A stretch of 64,000 bases of DNA from Syngnathus acus. Its lineage: Eukaryota; Chordata; Actinopteri; Syngnathiformes; Syngnathidae. Location of the stretch: positions 13,808,286 through 13,872,285 of the forward strand of contig NC_051100.1 in assembly GCF_901709675.1 (NCBI RefSeq), read 5' to 3'. Both the position numbers and the translations under genes were made by a program. The notes beneath the pieces were generated by a model. The model was not told where the DNA came from, searched no databases, and worked only from the letters and a program-made list of their open reading frames with translations. Positions 22,503 through 42,322 of the stretch are shown here, piece by piece (position 1 is the stretch's first letter; each line of letters begins with the position of its first letter).

Positions 22503-23493
22503 ATGGGGAAGACTGCTGATCTGACTGCTGTCCAGAGGACCATCATTGACACCCTCCATCAGGAGGGTAAGACACAAAAAGAAATTTCTCAAAGAGCAAG
22601 CTGTTCACAGAGTGCAGTTCCAAAGCACATCCACAAAAAGTCTGTTGGAAGGGGGAAATGTGGCAGGAAACGCTGCACAACCAAGAGCGATGACCGCAGC
22701 CTTAACAGCATTGGGAAGATGAGTCGCTTCCAGAATTTGGGGGAGCTTCAAAGACAGTGGACTGAAGCTGGAGTCCAGATATCAAAAGCCACTGTTCACA
22801 GACATGTCCGGGAAATGGGCTACAATAGCTGTATTCCCATGGTCAAGCCACTTCTGAACTCAAGACAACGGAAGAAGTGTCTGACTTGGGCTATGGAAAA
22901 GAAGCACTGGACAGTTGCAGAGTGGTCCAAAGTCCTCTTTTCAGACGAAAGCAAGTTTTGTATTTCATTTGGAAGTCAAGGCGCCAGAGTCTGGCGAAAG
23001 GCTGGAGACGAGCAAAATCCAAGTTGCTTGAAATCCAGTGTGAAGTTCCCACAGTCAGCGATGGTTTGGGGAGCCATGTTAGCTGCTGGTGTTGGTCCAT
23101 TGTGTTTCATCAAGTCCAGAGTAAATGCAGATTTTAAAGCACTACATGCTTCCGTCTGCTGAAAAGCTCTATGGAGATGATGATTTCATTTTCCAGCATG
23201 ATCTGGCACCTGCCCACAGTGCCAAAACCACCAGTAAATGGTGTAGTGACCATGGCATTACTGTCCTCGATTGGCCTGCCAATTCTCCTGACCTGAACCC
23301 CATAGAGAATTTGTGGGGTATTGTGAAGAAGAAGCTGAAAGACACCAGACCCAACAATGCAAATGAGCTAAAGGCCGCTATTGAAGCATCCTGGGCATCC
23401 ATAACACCTCAGCAATGCCACAGGCTGATTGCCTCCATGCCACGCCGCATTGATGCAGTAATGCGTGCAAAAGGATTCCCAACCAAGTACTGA
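22503..23493 (+). pseudogene. Tc1-family (DD34E) transposase, frameshifted
   Basis: The N-terminal paired-like domain starts MGKTADLTAVQRTIIDTLHQ, with EISQRASCSQSAVPKHIHKK. The catalytic core shows LFSDESKF (first Asp), FQHDLAPAHSAKT (second Asp) and [16 protein letters not shown] (Glu, 34 residues on). The first 219 codons end at 23162, and the remaining catalytic part lies in another frame from about 23125 to 23493, so a small indel near 23125-23160 breaks the protein. The C-terminus SMPRRIDAVMRAKGFPTKY is typical. The copy is otherwise well preserved. Confidence 0.92.
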
Positions 23494-23772
23494 GTGCATT
23501 AATGGACATTTTCAAATGTTTGATTTTGTTTTGCTGTTATAAATCTTTTTTTTTTTACTGGGTCTGAGGAAATATTCAAATTTTTTGAGATAGGATTTTT
23601 GAGTTTTCTTAAGCTGTAAGCCATAATCAGCAATATTAAAATAACAAAAGGCTTGCAATATTTCAGTTGATTTGTAATGAATCCAGAATATATGACATTT
23701 TGTTTTTTTAATTGCATTACAGAAAATAAAGAACTTTATCACAATATTCAAATTTTCTGAGACAGTCCTGTA

Positions 23773-23860
23773 TATATGTATTTTTATTCTTTATTGCACA
23801 TTTTACAGCTGTTGCAACTTATACTCTGGAGCGACTTATAGTCCAGAAACTACGGTATAT
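23773..23860. mobile_element. Fragment of an inverted-repeat MITE
   Basis: Contains 'gagcgacttatagtccag' and ends 'aactacggta', the terminus of a common fish MITE. The other end is not present. Confidence 0.5.
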
Positions 23861-24279
23861 ATCTGTGTGTGTGTGTATGGCAATAATTTGAAAAAGTAAC
23901 ACCCACAAGTCTGGACTGACCAAAAGTATATATTATATATAAACATATTCTTTTGTTCAGACAAAAGTCTGAACAAAAAAATCTGTTTATATTCATTACG
24001 TAAACATGATGAATTTCATCGAAATAAAAAAGTATATATTTCTGCACAAATATGAAATCTCCAGTATCAACAAAACAGAAAAGCGGGGGGGGGGGTGGAA
24101 AAACAAAGAGGTTGAGCGAAAAACTATTTACACCCAAGTCATCAAATTACACCAAACGGATAAAGTTATTCATCATCATCACAATATCCTTCAACTTTAC
24201 TCTTTGCTGCAACTTTTGTCTTTGTAAGGCTGGCGGTGTTTTCATCCTGCCCTAAACAGGAAGTGGGCGAGAGCCACAG
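23861..24279. other. 3' flank of glud1
   Basis: Lies immediately downstream of the glud1 stop on its strand and probably contains the 3' UTR. No coding signal. Confidence 0.4.
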
Positions 24280-33956
<9,677 letters not shown>

Positions 33957-34081
33957 CTTGTCAACTTGGAGGAGCCCGGTGACAAAGTTGGCGCAAAGAC
34001 GATGATGGAAACAAAGTTGGAAATGTCAACGCGGAAACGGAAGCGCGACAAAAAAACAATACTCAACTGATTAACTCCTCC

Positions 34082-34086
<5 letters not shown>

Positions 34087-34116
<30 letters not shown>

Positions 34117-34158
34117 TACACACACACGCACGCACGCACACACACACACACACACACT
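34087..34158. repeat. (CA)n microsatellite upstream of glud1
   Basis: A CA run with 'catacata' and 'cgcacgca' interruptions, about 130 bases upstream of the glud1 start codon. It could lie in or near the promoter. Confidence 0.9.
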
Positions 34159-34204
34159 CTTCTTTCTTTTCCTGCTCGACGACTTCACCTGGAGGCTGGA
34201 CCAC

Positions 34205-35483
34205 TAGTGGAGCTCGTTAGCCTGCTAGCCTGGCGTAGCCTATCCTACCATTAGCATGCTGCATTTAGGAACCCCCAGGTTTCGTAAAGTGTATTTGTCA
34301 ACTCTGGCCTAACAACTGCAGCCCCTCAAGTGTGTCCCTTCAAGGTTCCTCAAGTTGTCTCATTGAAAGGTATTTATTCATTTATTTCAGCAATTATATT
34401 ACTTTGTTGGTCGATTGTCAATCAATGGGAATGAATTTGAATTCAATAATTATCTGAAGTAAAACCACAAGAATAGTAGTGTTATAATTCCTTTGATGAT
34501 GGTTATTGTTAAGAAACTGCACTTGTATTGCGTTAGTGGAGGTAACTGTGAACAGATTCTCACCTTGGGTAAAAATAACCAAATAGAAATGCACAATGTT
34601 ATGTGAACAAACCACACATCAAGCATTTACCAGAAATAATAACACCACCTAAGTAACCCAATGAAATATTTTCTAATCGGAATACACCATGGGCCCCTTC
34701 ACGTTAACGTTAAAGGGAAATGTGCTTTTGGCAGTTTGCAAACATATTTTGTTAAGGCAGCGCTAGACTTATAATCATATCAATCATATCAGTAGTAGTG
34801 TACTCGTGTGGTGATTAATAAGTGGAAAGGAATGTGCAGGCTACAATGAATTTGTTCTCTACAAAGTATTGTGGAACAGGATGACCAGACAGGGAGGATA
34901 TCTCAAGGCCGGTGAAGAACAACTCGTCTTTGTGGTCCAGACACCTGTGCTGAGCAGGGGAAAAACCCAAACGAGGAGGAGACGACCATCGACTATCGAC
35001 CATCGACCAATCACCACACAATATTTTGCATGCTTGAATATTCATATTGTGTTTCTTTAAAACTGGGCAACCCGGAAGAATGTGTTGTCTCTTGATGGTC
35101 ACAAGAACACACGAATTTTAGTGTGAGGGACCCGGGGGACCCAGGCGCCTGTATTAGTTTGCTTTGTCAGGATTAAACAATTGGTAAATTCGGCCTAATT
35201 GATTTATTGGTCTTCTCTTTGACAGAACGAACTCGCAAAATTGTTAGGTGTACCAGTGTGTGGATTAGGACGTAACGATTCATGTGTTAAGTGTTGATCA
35301 TAATTTGGAGTCAGATCAATAGCTAAAATCCGTAGCCTAACAACGTTTCTAATACCCTCTTGTTGCACACGCTGTGGGTGAAGCTTTGCTGTTGGTCGAT
35401 GAAAGAGGAGCAAGACTTGAAACGTTTGACCAGGCAGCATGAGGGTAGTGGGAAAGAAGATGTCACCATCCCAGCGTCTACAA
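34205..35483. other. Unassigned glud1 upstream region
   Basis: Low-complexity AT-rich DNA. No gene, terminal repeat or promoter motif that I can support. Confidence 0.4.
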
Positions 35484-35563
35484 CAGGGGTGGGCAATTAA
35501 TTTTTACAAGGGGTCACATGAAAATCCTGAGTTGTGTCAGAGGGCCACACCAACGATAACAAA

Positions 35564-36326
35564 TAGGGGTGTAAATCGCGGGTTTTGTCACGATACGATA
35601 TCATATCGATACAAAGAAGCACGATACGATATTTGCCGATATCTTAAAGCCTGCTGTGATTCATTCACGATACATCACGATATAGTGCTCTACGATCGAT
35701 ATAGAACAATATCCTGATTTATAACAGTTCATACGCAAAATCAACAAGGTACTGCCAACTCTTTATTTAGGAAATTACAAGAGTATTGTAGTATACAAAG
35801 TGCTTATTTTAACACTGAACTTTATCAAATTCCTATATTTTTTCTCATATAAGTAAGTAAAGAAAAATGAATATTCTTTCTTTTTTTGTAATACCATTAA
35901 CTTTAAAGTGCATTACTGAACTATTTAATTACAAAACAAAAATAAGTTCTTTATAATGAATGTAGTAAACATTACACCTTGACCATATGTTCTAATCCAA
36001 ATGCAAAAAAAACCCACATTCTCTTGCAATACCAGAGAACTATACACTAACTTCTTGGACACTAGCCATAGCACCAGCCCAGGAGCCGCGTAGTTGTTGG
36101 CTCCCCTTTCACGTGCCTGCTCTGCTCACAACACAACACGCCGCGCACTGCTCCCGGAAAGAGGAAGCAAGCAACAATGAACTGGATTTCAAAATAAAGT
36201 CGCGTCTAATGTCCGAGGTCAAAAACGGGCGATATAGATCGATGTTTACGTTTAGCATCGATGCCAACAAATCGTAGAGCATTATATCGATTAATCGATG
36301 TGTATCGATGAATCGTTACACCCCTA
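35564..36326. mobile_element. Complete non-autonomous hAT element (763 bp)
   Basis: TAGGGGTGTAA at one end and TTACACCCCTA at the other, with the perfect 8-base duplication ATAACAAA (35556-35563 and 36327-36334). It is the intact reference for the truncated copy at 1117-1640. No open frame of note. Rich in ATCGAT motifs near both ends. Confidence 0.95.
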
Positions 36327-36609
36327 ATAACAAACCTGCTCAATTTTCTTCCATTGTAAAATGCACGAAATTATTTATTTTAAATAGCTGGTACTGGTAA
36401 TTAGAAGAATACAATTATTCTGTTTATATTTATATTAAGCTATGTGAAATTGTGGTGTATAGGTCAAATTAAAAAAAGATCATTAATCAGTACAATTTAT
36501 TCTAAATTTCTTTAACTTTTCCTCAAACTGAACTCTCTCCCCCCTTCTGCGTAGCGTCCTGTACTTTTGCGCTATATTCTGACTGTCTGCTGTATGCACA
36601 CTTGCTCAT

Positions 36610-37392
36610 TTCTTCACGTCAAGACACACAAAAAGATCGAAATTACGTTCCCACTATCCCACGGTGACAAGACATAGTACACAATATACATACAAGTAAA
36701 CAACACAAAAAGTAAAAACAAGAAGGCACAAACAATGAATAAATAAGAGTGATGAATAAATAATAAATATACAAATAACATAACAAATAAGAGGAGCAAA
36801 AATGGAGCAAGTGTGCATACAGCAGACAGTCAGAATATAGCGCAAAAGTACAGGACGCTACGCAGAAGGGGGGAGAGAGTCCAGGATCCTAACAGCCTGG
36901 AGCATGAAGCTGTTGGTGAGTCTGGTGGTGCGGGAGCGCAGGCTCCTGTACCTCTTCCCAGAGGGCAGAAGATCAAACAAAGAGTGAGCGGGGTGACTCG
37001 CATCACTCACAATCGTGGTCGCCTCGCGGGCGAGATGGGAGGTGTAAATGTCCTTCAGGGAGGGGAGTGAAGCACCAATAATCTTACCAGCCGTGTTCAC
37101 TGTGCGCTGCAGGGCCTTCACGTTGTATTCAGTGCAGCTACCACCCCAAACAGCGATACAACTGGAGAGGACGCTCTCAATGGTGCCACGGTAGAATGTA
37201 GTCACGACGGCCGGAGGAGCACTTGCTCGCCTGAGTTTCTCAGGAAGTACAGGCGGCGCTGAGCTTTCTTCGCCAGTGATGTGGTGTTGGTGGACCAGGA
37301 GAGGTCCTCACTGATGTGCACCCCCAGGAATCTGGTGCTGCTCACTCTCTCCACCACAGCACCGTCGATGATCAGTGGCAGATGTTGGGTGT
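36610..37392 (-). mobile_element. L2-type LINE, 3' end, second copy
   Basis: Encodes FYRGTIESVLSSCIAVWGGS, LPSLKDIYTSHLAREA and LLPSGKRYRSLRSRTTRLTN on the minus strand (36858-37205). Sequence homologous to the LINE continues upstream to about 37390. Inserted within the hAT composite. A 76-base inverted copy of its own 3' region lies just beyond (36532-36607). Confidence 0.8.
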
Positions 37393-37712
37393 GACCTGCC
37401 TCCTTGTTGGGCTTGCAGTTTTGCTAGCAATGCATCAGCCTCTGTTGCGCGCTCTTCATCAGACAGATTTCTGTATTTTTCCTCATGCTTGGTCGTATAG
37501 TGGTGATTCAAATTACATTCTTTAAGCACAGCGACCTGTGTACCACAAATTAGGCACACGGCTTTACCTTTCATTTCTGTAAAGAAATACTTGGTAGTCC
37601 ATCTCTTGCTGAAAGCATGGCACCTTCTTGTCAACTTTTCTTTTCTTAGCGTCAGCACACATTTTGAGGGCAGCATTACTTTGCGCTGTTCACCTTCACG
37701 CACAGCTCCCAT
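37393..37712 (-). pseudogene. hAT transposase N-terminal remnant
   Basis: The frame reads FSKRWTTKYFFTEMKGKAVC, then LICGTQVAVLKECNLNHHYT and TKHEEKYRNLSDEERATEAD: a Cys2-His2 BED-like finger as in hAT/GTF2IRD2-type transposases. The L2 insertion cuts the frame and no DDE core is found. Confidence 0.75.
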
Positions 37713-38836
37713 ACACGTACGCTACACGGAAGTGCGACGCCTTTCAAAATAAAAGCAGCACAGTTGTATTGCATACACGACACAGATTGTTTTTTAAATT
37801 AAGTTGTAATCAAATGTAATTTATGATTGGCCTCATGCGGCCCGCAACAGAGACGCACAAAGAGCCGGATGTGGCCCGCGGGCCGTATTTTGCCCAGGTC
37901 TGGTCTACAACAACGAAGTAAACAAGTAGTTTTGTGACGCTAGCGCAGAATCGTCATTTGCATGTTCTCGCCCCGCCCGTCGGCTCGCTGACTCCCGTTC
38001 CATGCTAATCCCGCCTAGGAATGTAGGCCAAGACCACAAAAAGTTTGCCCACCCCCATTTGAGAGTATTTTGTTGGTTGTTCTGAACTGCTCATGGTGTC
38101 ACTCGGGCGGATGACGTTTGATGTGACCGAAGCGTCTTCTTCCTTTCTCAGTATGTGTGAGGGGCCAAAGATCTATGCGTTTGCGGGGGCCCCTCTCCCG
38201 GTGACGGCGGCATGCTGAGGGAGCGGTGGAGACAATTGAAGCTCACCTGGTGGGATGGCCGCCTCGTCCCTGCAGCCGGTGAGCCAGACTCTACGCTTCC
38301 TATTTGGTATTCTCGATGCTCGCGTCGCTCATTGGCCGGCCTGACTTGACTCAAGTAGCCACGCGTGTCTGCCACGCTTGTCTGCCAAAGGCGTCTCCTT
38401 AGACGTCCCCTTTTCGTGTTGGCCGGCCCCGGCACATTGACACGTTTTCTCTGCCGTTAAGCCTTACTGAGCTCTGGCCTGTTTTACACTTCTACAATTG
38501 GAAAATAAGCCCTTCCTGATTCTCAGATAACGATGGCAGCATGCGGGAGGATGAAAGCTCATACGAGGTGGCTTCTGCCTCAGCGGGGCTTCAGAACACC
38601 AAGCCTCCGCAACACACCGCAGGAAATGAACAAGCGTCCTTCACCGGTACTTGCCTTTGCCCGCCCGGCAGCCGGAACCGCAGCTTTCCCTAGTCAGCCA
38701 GTACCTCTCGACCTCATTTCTCAGAGGCGCTGCCCAGGCCCAGCCCAAATACGTGCAAAGACGGGCAGACCACTCATCGGGCGCACCGGAGCGCTTCAGT
38801 CTGACGACCTGCTCCCTCGAGCGCATTGCGCTACTT

Positions 38837-39161
38837 AAAAGTTAAAGTTAAAGTCCCAATGATCGTCACACACACATCTGGGTGTGGTGAAATTTGTCCT
38901 CTGCATTTAACCCATCCCCTTGTGATCTTAATCCATCCCCTGGGGGAGAGGGGAGCAGTGAGCAGCAGCGGTGCCGCGCTCGGGAATCATTTGGTGATCT
39001 AACCCCCCAATTACCCTAACCCTAACCCCCCTTAATGCTGAGTGCCAAGCAGGGAGGCAGTGGGTCCCATTTTTATAGTCTTTGGTATGACTCGGCCGGG
39101 GTTTGAACCCACAACCTTCCAGTCTCAGGGCGGACACTCTACCACTAGGCCACTGAGCTGG
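38837..39161 (-). mobile_element. tRNA-derived SINE inside a shld2 coding exon
   Basis: On the minus strand it starts CCAGCTCAGTGGCCTAGTGG with a Pol III A-box-like TAGTGGTAGAGTG and a B-box GGTTCAAACCC, and ends in a 'ttaactttaactttt' tail. A short duplication TACTT flanks it. It separates coding segments of shld2. Confidence 0.87.
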
Positions 39162-39883
39162 TACTTGCCCCAAGACGAGCTCCTGAGTGCAGCAAGGCGC
39201 TCTCCAGAAGGTTCTGGCGAGACCGTTGGTCTGGCCCAGCGGGCGGAGCGAGGAGGTGTGGTCCTGGAAACCACCTCGTATGGCGTGCTGTGCTCGCAGC
39301 AGGCTGGCCGTCCCGCCTCATCTCCCGCGTCCAAAAGAGCTCGTCTTGGCGAGGCAATAGATGGCCGTGGTGCCAACCCGTTTCCTGCTTCCCCAAAACT
39401 TCTTGGCCAGTGTGCCGAAGCAAAGGCTCGCTATCGGGTTCTGGTTGCCGTGGTTCATCCCTGTCAACTAAAGGAAATCAAGGTAACTTGTCGACAACAG
39501 CACACAAGAAGAAACAGAACCTCACGAGTGGTTGCTCGGCCCAATTCCAAGGTCAACGTGCGGTAGCTCCCATCCTTCTAGGTCAAGTGCGAAGCAGTTA
39601 AGGGCTCCCCGGTGTCCCTGGCCAGTGTGGTGGTGACGGACCAGTCGGGCGTGGACCTGACGGTGCTGCTGTGGCGACAGGCGACATTCTGGGCAGCGGC
39701 ACTCGGCGTCGGAGATGTCGTCTTCATCACAGGTATGCCAACACTGCAACCACAAAGTCAACTTGAAGGAGACACTGGGGATCTTGATGGCATTCCCTGA
39801 ACATGTCTTCTTCACAGTGGAGACTTTGTTGAGTTTGTGTTGTTTTAGCACCTCAGCCTTCGTGAGACACCCCCCCCCACCCA

Positions 39884-39885
<2 letters not shown>

Positions 39886-39955
<70 letters not shown>
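39886..39955. repeat. (AC)n microsatellite in shld2 intron
   Basis: About 33 uninterrupted AC dinucleotides between the exons ending at 39732 and starting at 40009. Confidence 0.95.
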
Positions 39956-39957
<2 letters not shown>

Positions 39958-40634
39958 GTCGCAGAAAAAGGGTTGTGCCATTCTGAACTTTGACCTCATC
40001 CATGTCAGGCCTGCGGCTGAGTGAGGACACCTGGAGGGGAGAGAAGATACTGCAGTCCACCTTCAGCAGCAAATTGCTCAACTTCGGTCATGTTAGTGCC
40101 CTCACCTCCCCCACGGGTACTGCTTCAGATGCCCTCTTACCCTGGCTCATCCCCTAGGTACACCTTAACCCCCTCCCCATCTCCCCATGGTGGCCTTGTA
40201 GATGCTGCCTCCGTGTCTTCTCTTTGCGATTTCCTTGGAAAGCGGCGCCCCCTGCTGCTGTCCACGCCACGACGCTCCCCTCAGCGTCTGGAACGCTTGC
40301 CGTATGTCCCCCCGTGGCCACATGGGGTCAACATGCTGGGTCACACCCTATTGCGCGTTACACACACATATGTCAGCGCGGGTGATTGAGACGGATCTGC
40401 AATGGGGGTCACTTTTCGTCCGCGCGTGTCCGTGCGTGTCGGGACATGTCTAGTCAGGTGTCATCACACGTCAATTCAGGGCTGGTGAAAACCAATAAGA
40501 TTAGACTAATAAATAAATATATAAATAGATTGAGGTTATTTATTAGATGTCCACGCACGCTTGAACTGACGGCTGTCACGGAGGCAAGGCCGGTGATGTT
40601 AAGAAAGCTGCAATGTGCTAGAAAATGAGGCAGT

Positions 40635-40958
40635 ATGAAAAATGTACCAGCTCAGTAGCCTAGTGGTAGAGTGTCCGCCCTGGGACTGGAAGGTTGTGGG
40701 TTCAAACCCCGGCCAGGTCATACCAAAGACTATAAAAATGGGACCCATTGCCTCCCTGCTTGGCACTCAGCATTAAGGGTTGGAATTGGGGGGTTAGATC
40801 ACCAAATGATTCCCGAGCGCGGCACCGCTGCTGCTCACTGCTCCCCTCTCCCCCAGGGGATGGATTAAAATCACATGGGGATGGGTTAAATGCAGAGGAC
40901 AAATTTCACCACACCCAGATGTGTGTGTGACAATCATTGGGACTTTAATCTTAATTTA
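40635..40958 (+). mobile_element. tRNA-derived SINE, complete copy
   Basis: Same family as the copy at 38837, opposite strand. It has a tRNA-like head (CCTAGTGGTAGAGTGTCC and GGTTCAAACCC) and a 3' end 'atcattgggactttaatctt'. A perfect 13-base duplication AAAATGAGGCAGT flanks it (40622-40634 and 40959-40971). Lies in the shld2 intron before 41125. Confidence 0.92.
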
Positions 40959-42322
40959 AAAATGAGGCAGTGGTCCCTGGCTTGATTTCTTTTGACTTTC
41001 CCCAATCTGTCCGTTATTTTCTTGTTTCAATCCCCATTGGACAAGCGTGCGTATCATGATGTGCTGTTCTGAGTGAGGCATGTCATCAGGTGCATCATCC
41101 CATGTTTGATACCACATGTGGCAGAGTGGCGAGCCGAGGTGGAGTCTCGCCGCAGGTCGGCTTTGGAACGCCACGCAGTGGCGAGCGTGGAGTGGGCCAA
41201 TAGCCTTAAGGGGGCGCTGCTGCTGTGGGGTTTGGCTCTGGACTGGCTTCCAGGCATCAGGACGCACCAAGGTGGGCTTTCCGTCTGCCTGTCTTGTGTG
41301 GTGTTACGTGGCGGCGTGCTGACTTCCCGTCGCCTTCAGACGCCGTCTGGGACGTCCGCTTCCTCCTGGTCATGGAGGGCACGGATTTTGAGCGCGCCGA
41401 GCTTCACAGCACTCCCTGGAGCCACGCCCGGCGACTGGATGCAACTGACCACCGGCTGGACCGATTCCTGTGCGTCACGGGTCGCACCGTGGAGATGGAC
41501 GTGGACACACTGCTCTTGCAGCAATACTCAGGTGGCAGCCTGTGCTGGTGGCACCCAGTCTATCCAGTTTGGCTGGCGCCGGTGCTTACGCGTGTGAGCA
41601 AATGGGATTCGGCGACAGCGTAGAGCTTTTGCCAGCAAACACAGACCACACTTGTTGTCCTCAGGAGACGTGCTGCTCAGGGTACGAGTGTTGGCCTTCC
41701 GCTTTCGGCCTTATGGCGGCATGGCAGCGGCCCTGCCGTCCAGCTTGGACGGCTCCACGCCTCGTGCCGCCATCTCTGCGATGCTGAGCGGCGATGTGAC
41801 CTACTTGGGCTGCAGCCGGTGCGTCGCCGAACTGGACGTTGACGCCAACGGAATTTATGCCCCATGCTACGTTTGCCTGCCCGCCGGCGCCGCTACTACA
41901 GGTGAGACATGGCCGCCACCCATCTGCCTCGGACTCCTTCAAAGGTGGCCGCCATCCGCAGTCCGGCTGTGCTGACGGTGAGCGGGCAGGGCTCCAGGCA
42001 GGCGAGCGTTCAGGTTCCCACCGTCGCCGCGCAGAAGATTCTGGGCATGCCGCACGGCCAGCTACTGAGGAACGCAGGTGAGAGCTGCTTTGAAGGTTTC
42101 CTCCCTACGAACTCTTGGCTCCGCTTTCAATGTTGTCCGTCGGCTGCAGGCTCCGACGGCAAAAATGTTGATGTGGCAGTGGAGAGGCTCCGCACACTCC
42201 TCTGCCTTCCCGGGAAAAACGTGGCCATCTCCGTGCGTAGCCTCGTCTTGTGCGACAACAACGGTGCGGCCATCAGTCAGGAGTTGGCGCTGCTCGAGCT
42301 GCTCTTTGTCCCGGACCTGTGA

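Larger units (their letters stand above)
21547..23772 (+). mobile_element. Second Tc1/mariner element, left end truncated
   Basis: The right end reads TTTTCTGAGACAGTCCTGTA. The long right inverted repeat ('cttaagctgtaagccataat' region) finds its partner at 21550-21620 ('ttatggcatacagcttaag'), but the outer ~170 bases of the left repeat are missing at the L2 border. A retroposon is inserted at 21646-22411. Confidence 0.87.
35484..37902 (-). mobile_element. hAT transposon composite between glud1 and shld2
   Basis: Ends CAGGGGTGGGCAA and TTGCCCAGGTCTG are imperfect inverted repeats with a perfect 8-base duplication GTCTACAA (35476-35483 and 37903-37910). It carries its own transposase remnant (37393-37712), a complete smaller hAT element (35564-36326) and an L2 fragment (36610-37392). 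Confidence 0.9.
38153..42322 (+). pseudogene. shld2: Shieldin complex subunit 2, probably degraded
   Basis: SHLD2 (FAM35A) joins REV7-SHLD3 to ssDNA at broken ends and promotes end joining; its OB folds bind DNA. Coding segments seen: 38153-38279 (MCEGPKIYAFAGAPLPVTA, like the SHLD3/REV7-binding N-terminus), 38527-38836, 39167-39482, 39582-39732, 40009-40383, 41125-41271, 41340-41531, 41665-41901, ~41945-42077 and 42150-42322. Similar blocks include SYGVLCSQQ, YRVLVAVVHPCQLKEIK, VTDQSGVDLTVLLWRQATFW, GEKILQSTFSSKLLNFG, and zinc-ribbon cysteines in YLGCSRC...CYVC. Breaks: a frame change at ~38195-38212 (stop after 21 codons), another at ~38645-38665, a SINE at 38837 with a further one-base shift, a shift at ~40092-40110, and no phase-compatible acceptor after 41901. 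Several exons remain open with correct GT-AG phases. Either a pseudogene or a locus with sequence errors; intact neighbours favour the former. Confidence 0.8.

Noticed and set aside
38837-38837. Functional tRNA gene in the SINE heads
   Set aside because: Only A- and B-box-like promoter elements are seen; no complete cloverleaf.
38928-39173. Minus-strand frame as a gene
   Set aside because: It is the translated SINE.
40092-40128. A 37-base intron restoring the shld2 frame
   Set aside because: Too short for a vertebrate spliceosomal intron; a single-base indel in the nearby C-run explains the shift better.
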